Of a stretch of 27,458 nt of DNA, positions 16,350-23,736 are shown one piece after another. The position numbers were made by a program, and so were the translations under genes. The DNA comes from Anaerosporobacter sp031551385. GTDB lineage: Bacteria > Bacillota > Clostridia > Lachnospirales > Lachnospiraceae. Under the pieces are notes generated by a model. It saw only the letters and a program-made list of their open reading frames with translations, ran no database searches and was not told the origin of the DNA. The stretch lies in the NCBI RefSeq assembly GCF_031551385.1, contig NZ_JAVBNS010000081.1, positions 1 through 27,458 of the forward strand. Reading direction: 5' to 3'. Position 1 is the stretch's first letter. Every line of letters begins with the position of its first letter.

Positions 16350-16358
16350 TGATATACT
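16350..16358 (+). promoter_or_regulatory. extended -10 promoter of the DUF4015-like gene
   Basis: TGATATACT gives TG-N-TATACT, an extended -10. No good -35 lies 17 bp upstream. It is within the 13-mer TATATGATATACT also used before the SEC-C gene. The leader to the ATG at 16447 would be about 80 nt. Confidence 0.5.
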
Positions 16359-16446
16359 AATTGTACATAATCGGGACTTGAAGAAGAGAATTCAGAATGT
16401 TACCATTTATGTGAATAAGAGATATCATTAGAATTGAGGGTGGGCA

Positions 16447-17862
16447 ATGAAGGATGAAAATAACAGCAAGAAAAACAGTAATGAAAAAAAATCAAGTGTA
16501 AAGCAGTTAATAGCGGGCAGTTTACTGATTATAAGTACAGTATGCTTAACAGTGAGTGCCGTTTATCTATATGATACATATAAAGAGAGTAAGAAAAAGA
16601 CAGATGCATATGTGAGCTCTATTCAAAATACAGTGAATAAAGGGGAAAGTGATGACATAAACAATAATCCCAATAAAGAGTTAAATCAAGAAGGTGATTT
16701 AAACAAGGAAACAGATGTGGAAAAGGAAGTTGATTCGGAGACGAATCCCAATGAGAACCAAGTCGGTCAAGAGGGTTTGTCGGTAGATGGGAATCAAACA
16801 GATAACATAGATAAAGAACAAGTAGCTACAGATATAGACGAGATACCTGATGTCAAGAAAGTACCACCATGTAAAGTAAAAGGAATCTATGTAACGGGTC
16901 AGATGGCAGGAACAACGAATAATATGAATAACTTAATTGATTTGGTGGATACAACAGAGCTAAACACAATGGTTATTGATATTAAGAATGATTCTGGCGA
17001 AATTACATATAAGATGGACAATGAATTGGCGAAAGAAATTGGAGCTACTTTTAAGTATATATCGAATATCGAAGAATTAGTTGCAAAACTAAAAGAAAAG
17101 GGAATTTACTTAATTGCTAGGGTTGTTGCATTTAAAGATCCTATCTTGGCAGAAAACAAGCCAGAATTAAGCCTTAAAAATGCGGATGGAACGATATTTC
17201 GTGACAAATCTAATTTGGCTTGGGTGAATCCGTATAAGAAGGAAGTTTGGGAATATCTTGTTAGTGTTTCGAAAGAAGCAGCTAATTTAGGATTTGACGA
17301 GATACAGTTTGATTATATTCGTTTCTCAACTGACAGTGGTATGAAGCAAGTTAGCTTTGGAGAGGAAGCGAAAGATAAGTCAAAGATAGAGGTTATTACG
17401 GAATTTACGAAATATGCATGTGAAGAATTACAGCCATTAGGAGTATATGTGTCAGCAGATGTTTATGGAACGATTATTAATAGTGAAGTAGATGCAAAGA
17501 TTGTCGGGCAAAGTTATGTTGAGATGTCAAAGTATCTGGATTATATCTGCCCAATGATTTATCCTTCTCACTATGCGAATGGAGCGTATGGAATTAATTA
17601 TCCTGACCTAGAGCCATATCTTCTGATTAAGAAAGCGTTAGATGATTCTAAGAAGGTACTTGTGGTAGGAGAAGAGGGCGAGCACCAAGCAATAGTAAGA
17701 CCATGGCTACAAGATTTTACTGCTACGTGGATTAAACAGCATAAAAAATATGGTGCAAATGAAATAAAGGAACAGATAAAAGGTGTATACGATGCTGGAT
17801 ATGAAGAGTGGATTTTGTGGAACGGAAGTAATCGATACACCAAAGATGGACTTGAGAAGTAA
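16447..17862 (+). CDS. membrane-anchored DUF4015-type putative glycoside hydrolase
   Basis: The 471-residue protein has a basic N-terminus, one transmembrane anchor at about residues 20-43 (LIAGSLLIISTVCLTVSAVY), an Asn/Glu/Asp-rich low-complexity linker at about 50-138, and a C-terminal TIM-barrel domain from about 142 of the 'putative glycosyl hydrolase' DUF4015 type. Characteristic segments are KVKGIYVTG (143-151), MVIDIKNDSGEI (175-186), FDEIQFDYIRF (283-293) with acidic residues at a strand end as in glycosidase active sites, VSADVYG, and CPMIYPSHY. The domain would face outside the cell. Family members are common in clostridia and bacilli but their substrate is not established; a cell-wall polymer is plausible. 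GAGGGTGGGCA precedes the ATG. The stop lies 11 bp before a large palindromic element. Confidence 0.85.
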   Translation: MKDENNSKKNSNEKKSSVKQLIAGSLLIISTVCLTVSAVYLYDTYKESKKKTDAYVSSIQNTVNKGESDDINNNPNKELNQEGDLNKETDVEKEVDSETNPNENQVGQEGLSVDGNQTDNIDKEQVATDIDEIPDVKKVPPCKVKGIYVTGQMAGTTNNMNNLIDLVDTTELNTMVIDIKNDSGEITYKMDNELAKEIGATFKYISNIEELVAKLKEKGIYLIARVVAFKDPILAENKPELSLKNADGTIFRDKSNLAWVNPYKKEVWEYLVSVSKEAANLGFDEIQFDYIRFSTDSGMKQVSFGEEAKDKSKIEVITEFTKYACEELQPLGVYVSADVYGTIINSEVDAKIVGQSYVEMSKYLDYICPMIYPSHYANGAYGINYPDLEPYLLIKKALDDSKKVLVVGEEGEHQAIVRPWLQDFTATWIKQHKKYGANEIKEQIKGVYDAGYEEWILWNGSNRYTKDGLEK

Positions 17863-17873
17863 ACAGTGGTTGA

Positions 17874-18204
17874 TGTACTTGTGTAGGGAAATTTTAAAAT
17901 GCAAAACTTGGTATGTTTTCAAAGCTTCTTCGTTGGTGTACTAGGTCACAAAACACGCTATGCACTTAAGAACTTCTAAGTGCGTACATATAGGTATGGG
18001 AAGGTTACGGAATCGCCCTCGATTCGGCATCCTGCCTCAGCTTGGGCTGGCTCGGCGTCCTTGCCTCGCCTTCCTGGGGTGTCAATGTACGCACTAAGAA
18101 GTGCTATGGTGCTTCGCTATCGTTTTTTAGTCCTAGTACTCCAACGAAGAAGCTGGGGAAGGTAACGAAGTTTTGCAGATTTACGTTATCGAGACACAAG
18201 TACA
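17874..18204. repeat. 331-bp nested palindromic element with GC-rich core
   Basis: Four nested pairs of arms share one centre. They are TGTACTTGTGT (17874-17884) with 18194-18204; GCAAAACTT (17901-17909) with 18168-18176; a 23-nt arm (17923-17945, starting AGCTTCTTCGTTGG) with 18132-18154, one mismatch; and an 18-nt arm (17972-17989, ACTTCTAAGTGCGTACAT) with 18085-18102, one mismatch. The core 18001-18080 is about 64% GC, unlike the AT-rich surroundings. It contains two near-copies of TCGGCRTCCTTGCCTC (18024-18038 and 18052-18067) and the small hairpin GAATCG-CCCT-CGATTC. It fills most of the 457-bp gap between the DUF4015-like gene and the dipeptidase. It could be a MITE-like mobile repeat or a large structured RNA. 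No target-site duplication or transposase was seen, and the 61-codon ORF inside it (17980-18165) is not credible. Confidence 0.75.
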
Positions 18205-18319
18205 GGGAAGGTTTTTGAATAGAATAGTTCCTGAGAGGTTGGTTTTTGTTTTGGAGTATCTAAGTTTTGGAAGTTGAAAGTAAAAATGTGAAATATGAAT
18301 TTGGAAGGAGATGTTGCAA

Positions 18320-19327
18320 TTGGTTAAGTTGATTGATATGCACTGCGATACGATTACTGGTTTGTATGACCGTAGAATAAAGGAAGGAAGTGTAGAGAAT
18401 CTACGAAAGAATTCTATGCACCTTGATATTGAGAAGCTTAAAAAGGGGAATTATATGCTTCAGAATTTTGCGATTTTTCAGTCTTTAAAGAAGCATGAGA
18501 ACATGTTTGAAGATAGTATTAAGTATATAGATTACTTCTATCAGGAGATGGAAGCTAATAGAGATTGTATTAGTATGGTGCGTGCGTATGATGATATTAT
18601 AAGAAATGAAAAAGAAGGTAAGATATCAGCTTTGTTGACGATAGAAGAAGGGGCAGAAGTAGAAGGGAAATTGGAGTTTTTGCGTACATTTTACCGTTTG
18701 GGTGTTCGAATGATTACTCTTACATGGAATTATGAGAATGGTATTGGGTATCCAAATTTTCATTATGAAGAAGGTAAAACACCAGATATGAAATCACGTA
18801 ATACAATAGATGGTTTAACGCCATTTGGAATTTCTTTTGTGGAAGAAATGGAGAGGCTTGGTATTATTATTGATGTATCGCATCTATCGGATGCAGGGTT
18901 CTATGATGTACTGCGATATACAAAGAAACCATTTGTAGCAAGTCATTCCAATGCGATGCATTGTTGTAACAATTGTAGAAATTTAACTGATGATATGATT
19001 CGTCGTTTATCGGAAAGAGGAGGAGTAACAGGGATTAATTTCTGCCCTTCATTTCTTGATGAAGTGCCAATGGAGGATGAAAGAAAGGCATACGCAAGTG
19101 TTGAGAAGATGATAGTTCATATAAGTCACCTGAAGAAGGTTGGTGGAATTGACTGTATCGGATTAGGAACGGATTTTGATGGTATAGAAGGCAATTTAGA
19201 GATTAAAGATGCTTCCTATATGCAGATGCTTGTGGAAGGCTTAGAGAAGGCTGGATTTACGTCTGTGGAGATTGAAGCCATATGTTATAAGAATGTATTA
19301 CGGGTTTATAGGGAGATATTGAAATAG
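18320..19327 (+). CDS. membrane dipeptidase, peptidase family M19
   Basis: This is a zinc-dependent dipeptidase of the renal dipeptidase (M19) family, which hydrolyses dipeptides, often including D-residues. Family motifs are LIDMHCDT at the N-terminus (first HxD metal pair, His8 and Asp10), TIEEGAEVEG (bridging Glu), IDVSHLSDAGF, SHSNAMHCC, and GLGTDFDGI near the C-terminus. There is no signal peptide, so it is cytoplasmic. The ATG at 18311 directly abuts the ribosome site GGAAGGAG (18303-18310), which cannot work. The in-frame TTG at 18320 is 9 bp away and puts the conserved LIDMHCD where the family has it, so I use that (335 residues). No operon partner is evident. A role in peptide or cell-wall fragment recycling is inferred. 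Confidence 0.92.
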   Translation: MVKLIDMHCDTITGLYDRRIKEGSVENLRKNSMHLDIEKLKKGNYMLQNFAIFQSLKKHENMFEDSIKYIDYFYQEMEANRDCISMVRAYDDIIRNEKEGKISALLTIEEGAEVEGKLEFLRTFYRLGVRMITLTWNYENGIGYPNFHYEEGKTPDMKSRNTIDGLTPFGISFVEEMERLGIIIDVSHLSDAGFYDVLRYTKKPFVASHSNAMHCCNNCRNLTDDMIRRLSERGGVTGINFCPSFLDEVPMEDERKAYASVEKMIVHISHLKKVGGIDCIGLGTDFDGIEGNLEIKDASYMQMLVEGLEKAGFTSVEIEAICYKNVLRVYREILK

Positions 19328-19369
19328 AAAAATAATTAATTTGGGAAATAAATGGTTGGATATGTAAAA

Positions 19370-19398
19370 TAAACATGATAAACTATATATGGTATAAT
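19370..19398 (+). promoter_or_regulatory. extended -10 promoter ahead of the small ORF and dapF
   Basis: TGGTATAAT (19390-19398) is an extended -10 with consensus hexamer. TAAACA lies 17 bp upstream at 19370-19375. Initiation near 19405 would transcribe the small ORF at 19464 and then dapF. Confidence 0.6.
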
Positions 19399-19463
19399 TC
19401 AATAGAAAAGTGAAGGATGCGAATTTCGAAATAGCCCTCTAGTTCACAAAGGAGGGGATGCCT

Positions 19464-19583
19464 ATGAACACAATGGAAATTTATCCTTGTAGTGTGGTGC
19501 AAGACTTGAGAGTGAACGGTTATCCTTGCACACTTGTTTTGCTGTTTGAAAGTAAAAATTCAGTATCTTCATATACATTCTAG
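19464..19583 (+). CDS. 39-residue small protein of unknown function upstream of dapF
   Basis: A 39-codon frame runs from ATG 19464 to TAG at 19581. Its ribosome site AAAGGAGGGG (GGAGG at 19451-19455) is one of the best in the window, 8 bp from the start, and an extended -10 promoter lies 60 bp further up. The peptide starts MNTMEIYPCSVVQDL and continues RVNGYPCTLVLLFES. It holds two YPC motifs and a hydrophobic stretch too short for a clear membrane helix. CCCTC (19435-19439) can pair with GAGGG (19452-19456), hiding the ribosome site in a hairpin. It ends 39 bp before dapF. It could be a true small protein or a leader peptide controlling dapF. It has no run of Lys codons, so classical lysine attenuation is unlikely. 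I recognise no family. Confidence 0.55.
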   Translation: MNTMEIYPCSVVQDLRVNGYPCTLVLLFESKNSVSSYTF

Positions 19584-19622
19584 CATAAGTATAGAATAAT
19601 CGAATCGAAAGGTCGAAGATAT

Positions 19623-20459
19623 ATGAAATTTACGAAGATGCATGGACTAGGGAACGATTATATATACATTAATGCGATAACGGAGACTGTTGATAATCCA
19701 GAGCAATTAGCAGTACAGATGAGTAGGAGGCATTATGGGATAGGTGCAGATGGTTTGATATTAATTAAACAATCCGATATAGCGGACTTTAAGATGGAGA
19801 TGTATAATGCCGATGGGTCGAGTGCACAGATGTGTGGAAATGGAATTCGCTGTGTGGCGAAGTATGTTTATGATAAGAAATTAACGGAAAAGACAGATAT
19901 TCGAATCGAGACAAAGGCAGGGGTAAAGCAGTTGTTTTTAGAGGTTCATGATGACGTTGTTAAGATGGTAACGGTAATAATGGGGCAACCACAGTTGCGC
20001 TCAAGTAGGATTCCTGTTATATCGAAGAAGGAAATAGTCAAAGATGAAGAGTTAGAAATTGATGGTGAGAAGTATAGAATTACGTGTGTTTCTATGGGAA
20101 ATCCACATGCAGTAGTGTTTGTAGAAGATATAAGAGATGTAAACTTAGAAGAAATCGGTCGAAAAATTGAAAATCACCCAATGTTTCCAGAGAAAACAAA
20201 TGTGGAATTTGTTGAAGTAATAACAAACAATATAATACGAATGAGGGTATGGGAGAGAGGAACAGGGAGTACATTGGCTTGTGGAACTGGCGCATGTGCA
20301 AGTGTAGTAGCAAGTGTTATGAATGGCTTCACAGAGCGAAGAGTAGATGTGATACTTGATGGAGGTATTTTGACGGTTGATTGGAGGGAATCAAGTAATA
20401 TCATTTCAATGCGTGGACCAGCGGAAATGGTGTTTGAAGGTAATTATATGGAGACGTAA
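19623..20459 (+). CDS. dapF: diaminopimelate epimerase
   Basis: The 278-residue enzyme converts LL- to meso-diaminopimelate for lysine and peptidoglycan synthesis, without cofactor, using two cysteines. Both are in their motifs: Cys71 in NADGSSAQMCGNGIRC and Cys220 in STLACGTGACASVV. HGLGNDY at 7-13, GMGNPHAV-like SMGNPHAVVF at 157-166 and ERGTGST at 211-217 also match. The length is normal. AAAGG lies about 11 bp before the ATG, a weaker ribosome site than that of the small ORF upstream. It is followed at once by a terminator and no other lysine gene is adjacent. Confidence 0.97.
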   Translation: MKFTKMHGLGNDYIYINAITETVDNPEQLAVQMSRRHYGIGADGLILIKQSDIADFKMEMYNADGSSAQMCGNGIRCVAKYVYDKKLTEKTDIRIETKAGVKQLFLEVHDDVVKMVTVIMGQPQLRSSRIPVISKKEIVKDEELEIDGEKYRITCVSMGNPHAVVFVEDIRDVNLEEIGRKIENHPMFPEKTNVEFVEVITNNIIRMRVWERGTGSTLACGTGACASVVASVMNGFTERRVDVILDGGILTVDWRESSNIISMRGPAEMVFEGNYMET

Positions 20460-20468
20460 AATATAGAA

Positions 20469-20513
20469 AGAGAGAGCAGCGATACATATTTAGTGTATTT
20501 TTGCTCTCTTTTT
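20469..20513 (+). terminator. intrinsic terminator of dapF
   Basis: AGAGAGAGCA (20469-20478) pairs with TGCTCTCTTT (20502-20511). ATACA/TGTAT pairing inside extends the structure, and TTTTT follows at 20509-20513. Confidence 0.85.
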
Positions 20514-20650
20514 GTGCAATATAACTAAAAAGCATTGGCAGGACATAGATGTATTTACATAGTATGGAAATCAAATGGCGTAAATAATTTATCTTTGTTA
20601 AAATGACCAAAAAAAAAAGAAAAACATCGTTTTTTTGATAAATATGTTCA

Positions 20651-20668
20651 TTGACAAATAATTAACAA
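20651..20668. promoter_or_regulatory. Rex-like box R1, overlapping the -35
   Basis: TTGACAA-ATAA-TTAACAA matches the clostridial Rex consensus TTGTTAANNNNTTAACAA at 12 of 14 defined positions, with a perfect right half. It covers the -35 and the start of the spacer, so an NADH-sensing Rex repressor bound here would block polymerase. Confidence 0.55.
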
Positions 20669-20679
20669 CACTATACAAT
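20651..20679 (+). promoter_or_regulatory. adhE promoter
   Basis: TTGACA (20651-20656), 17 bp, TACAAT (20674-20679). Initiation near 20686 leaves a long leader of about 195 nt to the adhE ATG at 20881. A second TATACAAT at 20711-20718 lacks a good -35 but could be a weaker start. The 20514-20650 stretch before it is AT-rich with nothing recognisable. Confidence 0.7.
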
Positions 20680-20684
20680 AGACA

Positions 20685-20702
20685 TTGTTAAAAGATAAAC
20701 GA
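20685..20702. promoter_or_regulatory. Rex-like box R2
   Basis: TTGTTAA-AAGA-TAAACGA has a perfect left half and two mismatches in the right half. It lies at the predicted transcription start. Confidence 0.45.
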
Positions 20703-20721
20703 AATGTTGTTATACAATAAC

Positions 20722-20739
20722 TTGTTAATATTTTAACGT
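20722..20739. promoter_or_regulatory. Rex-like box R3
   Basis: TTGTTAA-TATT-TTAACGT has a perfect left half and TTAAC of the right half, with mismatches only in the last two bases. It sits at the same distance from the second TATACAAT as R2 does from the first, to within a few bases. Confidence 0.55.
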
Positions 20740-20815
20740 AATAATTTTGTTAGTAAATGAAAAGAATAAAAGTAAACATTTTATTTTGAGTAATTTAAGT
20801 AATTTATATCCATGA

Positions 20816-20853
20816 AGCTGTATCGGAGGGGAAGCCCCTACTGATAGTTGGCT
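20816..20853 (+). other. structured leader hairpin upstream of adhE
   Basis: Three helices stack on one axis: AGC (20816-20818) with GCT (20851-20853), TATC (20821-20824) with GATA (20843-20846), and AGGGG (20827-20831) with CCCCT (20835-20839) around an AAG loop, separated by internal loops. It ends 12 bp before the AGGAGG ribosome site. It does not match a riboswitch class I can name. It may control adhE translation or mRNA stability. Confidence 0.45.
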
Positions 20854-20880
20854 GATTTCAAAATTAGGAGGATAATAGTA

Positions 20881-23508
20881 ATGGCAAAGAAAGAAGAACA
20901 AGCTACAGTACAAGCAACTGGCTTAGTTGACAGTGTTGATGCATTAGTTGCAAAAATGAATGAGATTAGAGAAGCTCAAAAGATTTTCGCAACATACACT
21001 CAAGAACAAGTAGATAAGATTTTTAAGGCTGCTGCAATAGCTGCTAACAAACAAAGAATCCCTCTTGCTAAAATGGCAGTTGAAGAAACTGGTATGGGTA
21101 TTGTTGAAGATAAAGTTATCAAAAACCACTACGCAGCAGAGTATATCTACAATGCATACAAAGATACAAAAACTTGTGGTATTATTGAAGAAGATACTAG
21201 TGCTGGAATCAAGAAAGTTGCTGAACCAATCGGTTTAATCGCAGCAGTTATCCCAACTACTAACCCAACTTCTACAGCAATCTTTAAAACATTAATCGCT
21301 TTAAAAACTAGAAATGCAATCATCATCAGCCCACATCCACGTGCAAAGAACTCTACAATTGCAGCAGCAAAAGTTGTTCTTGATGCAGCAGTAGAAGCAG
21401 GTGCACCAGCTGGACTTATCGGTTGGATTGATGTTCCTTCATTAGAGTTAACTAACGAAGTTATGAAGAGCGCAGATATCATCTTAGCTACAGGTGGTCC
21501 TGGTATGGTTAAGGCTGCTTACTCATCTGGAAAACCAGCTCTTGGTGTTGGTGCAGGTAACACTCCAGTAATCATGGACGAAACTTGTGATGTTAAATTA
21601 GCAGTTAACTCAATTATTCATTCAAAAACTTTCGATAATGGTATGATCTGTGCATCAGAACAATCAGTTATCGTTAACGATAAAATCTATGCAGCAGTTA
21701 GAAAAGAATTTGCTGACAGAGGATGTTACTTCACATCTGCTGAAGAAACAGAAAAACTTAGAAAAACAATCATCATCAATGGTGCTCTTAATGCTAAGAT
21801 TGTTGGTCAAAAACCAGTTACAATTGCTAAATTAGCAGGATTTGATGTTCCAGAAGCAACTAAGATTCTTATCTCAGAAGTTGAATCTGTAGAAATCGAA
21901 GAAGAAATGGCACATGAAAAATTATCTCCAGTATTAGCTATGTACAAAGCAAAATCATTTGATGAAGCAGTAGCAAAAGCAGAAGTACTTGTAGCAGATG
22001 GTGGATATGGACATACATCTTCATTATATGTAAACGTAGGAACTGGAAAAGAAAAAATCAATCAATTTGCAGCAGCTATGAAAACTTGTAGAATCCTTGT
22101 AAAGACTCCTTCTTCACACGGTGGTATCGGTGATTTATACAACTTCAAATTAGCTCCATCATTAACTCTTGGTTGTGGATCATGGGGTGGAAACTCTGTA
22201 TCAGAAAACGTTGGAGTTAAACACTTAATCAACATCAAGACAGTAGCTGAGAGGAGAGAAAACATGCTTTGGTTTAGAGCACCTGAAAAAGTATACTTCA
22301 AGAAAGGTTGTCTTCCTGTAGCGCTTGATGAAATTAAGAACGTATTAGGAAAGAAAAAAGTATTTATCGTAACAGACTCTTTCTTATATAAAAACGGATA
22401 CACTAAATGTGTAACAGATCAATTAGACGCAATGGGTGTACAACATACTACATTCTACGAAGTAGCACCAGACCCAACATTAGAATGCGCTAAAGAAGGT
22501 GCAAAAGCTATGAGAGCTTTCGAACCAGATTGTATCATCGCTATCGGTGGTGGTTCAGCAATGGATGCTGGTAAGATTATGTGGGTTATGTACGAACATC
22601 CAGAAGCAGACTTCTTAGATATGGCAATGCGTTTCATGGATATTAGAAAACGTGTTTACTCATTCCCTAAGATGGGTGAAAAAGCATACTTTATCGCTGT
22701 TCCAACATCTTCAGGTACTGGTTCAGAAGTTACACCTTTCGCAGTTATCACTGACGAAAAAACTGGAGTTAAATATCCATTAGCAGATTATGAATTACTT
22801 CCAAACATGTCAATCATCGATGCTGACATGATGATGGATCAACCAAAAGGATTAACTAGTGCTTCTGGTATCGATGCTCTTACTCATGCATTAGAAGCTT
22901 ATGCTTCAATCATGGCTACAGATTACACAGATGGTCTTGCACTTAAATCAATGAAGAATATCTTCGCTTACTTACCAAGTGCATATGAAAATGGTAAAGA
23001 AGATGTAGTAGCAAGAGAAAAAATGGCAGACGCTTCAACTATGGCTGGTATGGCATTCGCAAATGCTTTCCTTGGAATCTGTCACTCAATGGCTCATAAA
23101 TTAGGTGCATTCCACCACTTACCACACGGTGTTGCTAACGCATTACTTATTACTGAAGTAATGAAATTCAACTCTGTAAGCGTTCCAACTAAGATGGGAA
23201 CATTCTCGCAATATCAATATCCACATTGTATGGAAAGATATGTTGAAATCGCTAACTTCTTAGGAATGCAAGGTAAAAACGATCAAGAAAAATTCGAAAG
23301 CTTATTGAAAGCTATTGAAGAATTAAAAGCTAAAGTTGGTATTAAGAAAACAATCGCTGAATATGGCGTAGATGAAAAATACTTCTTAGAAACATTAGAC
23401 AAGATGGTTGAACAAGCATTTGACGATCAATGTACAGGTGCTAACCCAAGATATCCATTAATGTCAGAAATGAAAGAAATGTATTTAAAAGTTTACTACG
23501 GTAAATAA
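20881..23508 (+). CDS. adhE: bifunctional acetaldehyde-CoA/alcohol dehydrogenase
   Basis: The 875-residue fermentative enzyme reduces acetyl-CoA to acetaldehyde and then ethanol, regenerating NAD+ twice. The N-terminal aldehyde dehydrogenase domain (about 1-440) has VIPTTNPTSTAIFK and the catalytic Cys257 in GMICASEQ. The C-terminal iron-type alcohol dehydrogenase domain (about 455-870) has the nucleotide-binding GGGSAMDAGK, GIDALTHALEAY and the iron-binding His cluster GICHSMAHKLGAFHHLPHG. AdhE forms long helical filaments in the cytoplasm. The ATG at 20881 follows AGGAGG (20866-20871) by 9 bp, so the frame's further TTG at 20848, inside the leader hairpin, is not the start. Codon use is strongly biased, as in the binding-protein gene. 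Rex-like boxes point to NADH-dependent control. It is a single-gene unit ending in a strong terminator. Confidence 0.98.
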   Translation: MAKKEEQATVQATGLVDSVDALVAKMNEIREAQKIFATYTQEQVDKIFKAAAIAANKQRIPLAKMAVEETGMGIVEDKVIKNHYAAEYIYNAYKDTKTCGIIEEDTSAGIKKVAEPIGLIAAVIPTTNPTSTAIFKTLIALKTRNAIIISPHPRAKNSTIAAAKVVLDAAVEAGAPAGLIGWIDVPSLELTNEVMKSADIILATGGPGMVKAAYSSGKPALGVGAGNTPVIMDETCDVKLAVNSIIHSKTFDNGMICASEQSVIVNDKIYAAVRKEFADRGCYFTSAEETEKLRKTIIINGALNAKIVGQKPVTIAKLAGFDVPEATKILISEVESVEIEEEMAHEKLSPVLAMYKAKSFDEAVAKAEVLVADGGYGHTSSLYVNVGTGKEKINQFAAAMKTCRILVKTPSSHGGIGDLYNFKLAPSLTLGCGSWGGNSVSENVGVKHLINIKTVAERRENMLWFRAPEKVYFKKGCLPVALDEIKNVLGKKKVFIVTDSFLYKNGYTKCVTDQLDAMGVQHTTFYEVAPDPTLECAKEGAKAMRAFEPDCIIAIGGGSAMDAGKIMWVMYEHPEADFLDMAMRFMDIRKRVYSFPKMGEKAYFIAVPTSSGTGSEVTPFAVITDEKTGVKYPLADYELLPNMSIIDADMMMDQPKGLTSASGIDALTHALEAYASIMATDYTDGLALKSMKNIFAYLPSAYENGKEDVVAREKMADASTMAGMAFANAFLGICHSMAHKLGAFHHLPHGVANALLITEVMKFNSVSVPTKMGTFSQYQYPHCMERYVEIANFLGMQGKNDQEKFESLLKAIEELKAKVGIKKTIAEYGVDEKYFLETLDKMVEQAFDDQCTGANPRYPLMSEMKEMYLKVYYGK

Positions 23509-23513
23509 TTTAC

Positions 23514-23560
23514 GAAAGTAAAAAATTAGCCAAAGTAAAAAATTTGCTAAAGCAAATTAG
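23514..23560 (+). repeat. short tandem repeats after adhE
   Basis: GAAAGTAAAAAATTAGC (23514-23530) is followed directly by CAAAGTAAAAAATTTGC (23531-23547) and a degenerate third copy starting TAAAGCAAATT. They lie between the adhE stop and its terminator. No function is evident. Confidence 0.55.
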
Positions 23561-23604
23561 ATATAGAAAAGCTTAGAAGAGAATACTTCTTAGTTTCATA
23601 TAGG

Positions 23605-23647
23605 CAAAGGGCAGAGAATGAAATACATCTCTGTCCTTTGTTTTTTT
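23605..23647 (+). terminator. intrinsic terminator of adhE
   Basis: CAAAGGGCAGAGA (23605-23617) pairs with TCTCTGTCCTTTG (23628-23640), 13 bp with one G-T pair, followed by seven Ts (23641-23647). Confidence 0.93.
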
Positions 23648-23658
23648 GTGTAGTAATA

Positions 23659-23686
23659 TTGAACTATATACATGGAAATGTAGAAT
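23659..23686 (+). promoter_or_regulatory. candidate promoter of the small membrane protein gene
   Basis: TTGAAC (23659-23664) and TAGAAT (23681-23686) are 16 bp apart, about 45 bp upstream of the gene's ribosome site and just after the adhE terminator. Confidence 0.4.
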
Positions 23687-23736
23687 ATAGTAAAATGAAT
23701 AATTAATAGCAGTAGATGAGAGGAGAAAAAGAAGTA

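Noticed and set aside
17980..18165. 61-codon plus-strand ORF inside the palindromic element
   Set aside because: It lacks a ribosome site, spans the inverted arms and GC-rich core, and its Arg/Ser/Leu-rich product looks like translation of structured non-coding DNA.
20848..20880. TTG start extending AdhE by 11 residues
   Set aside because: It falls in the leader hairpin and would place the strong AGGAGG site inside the coding region; the ATG at 20881 is ideally spaced from that site.
22062..22403. 113-codon minus-strand ORF within adhE
   Set aside because: It lies opposite the biased codons of adhE, which lack stops on the reverse strand; no start signals.
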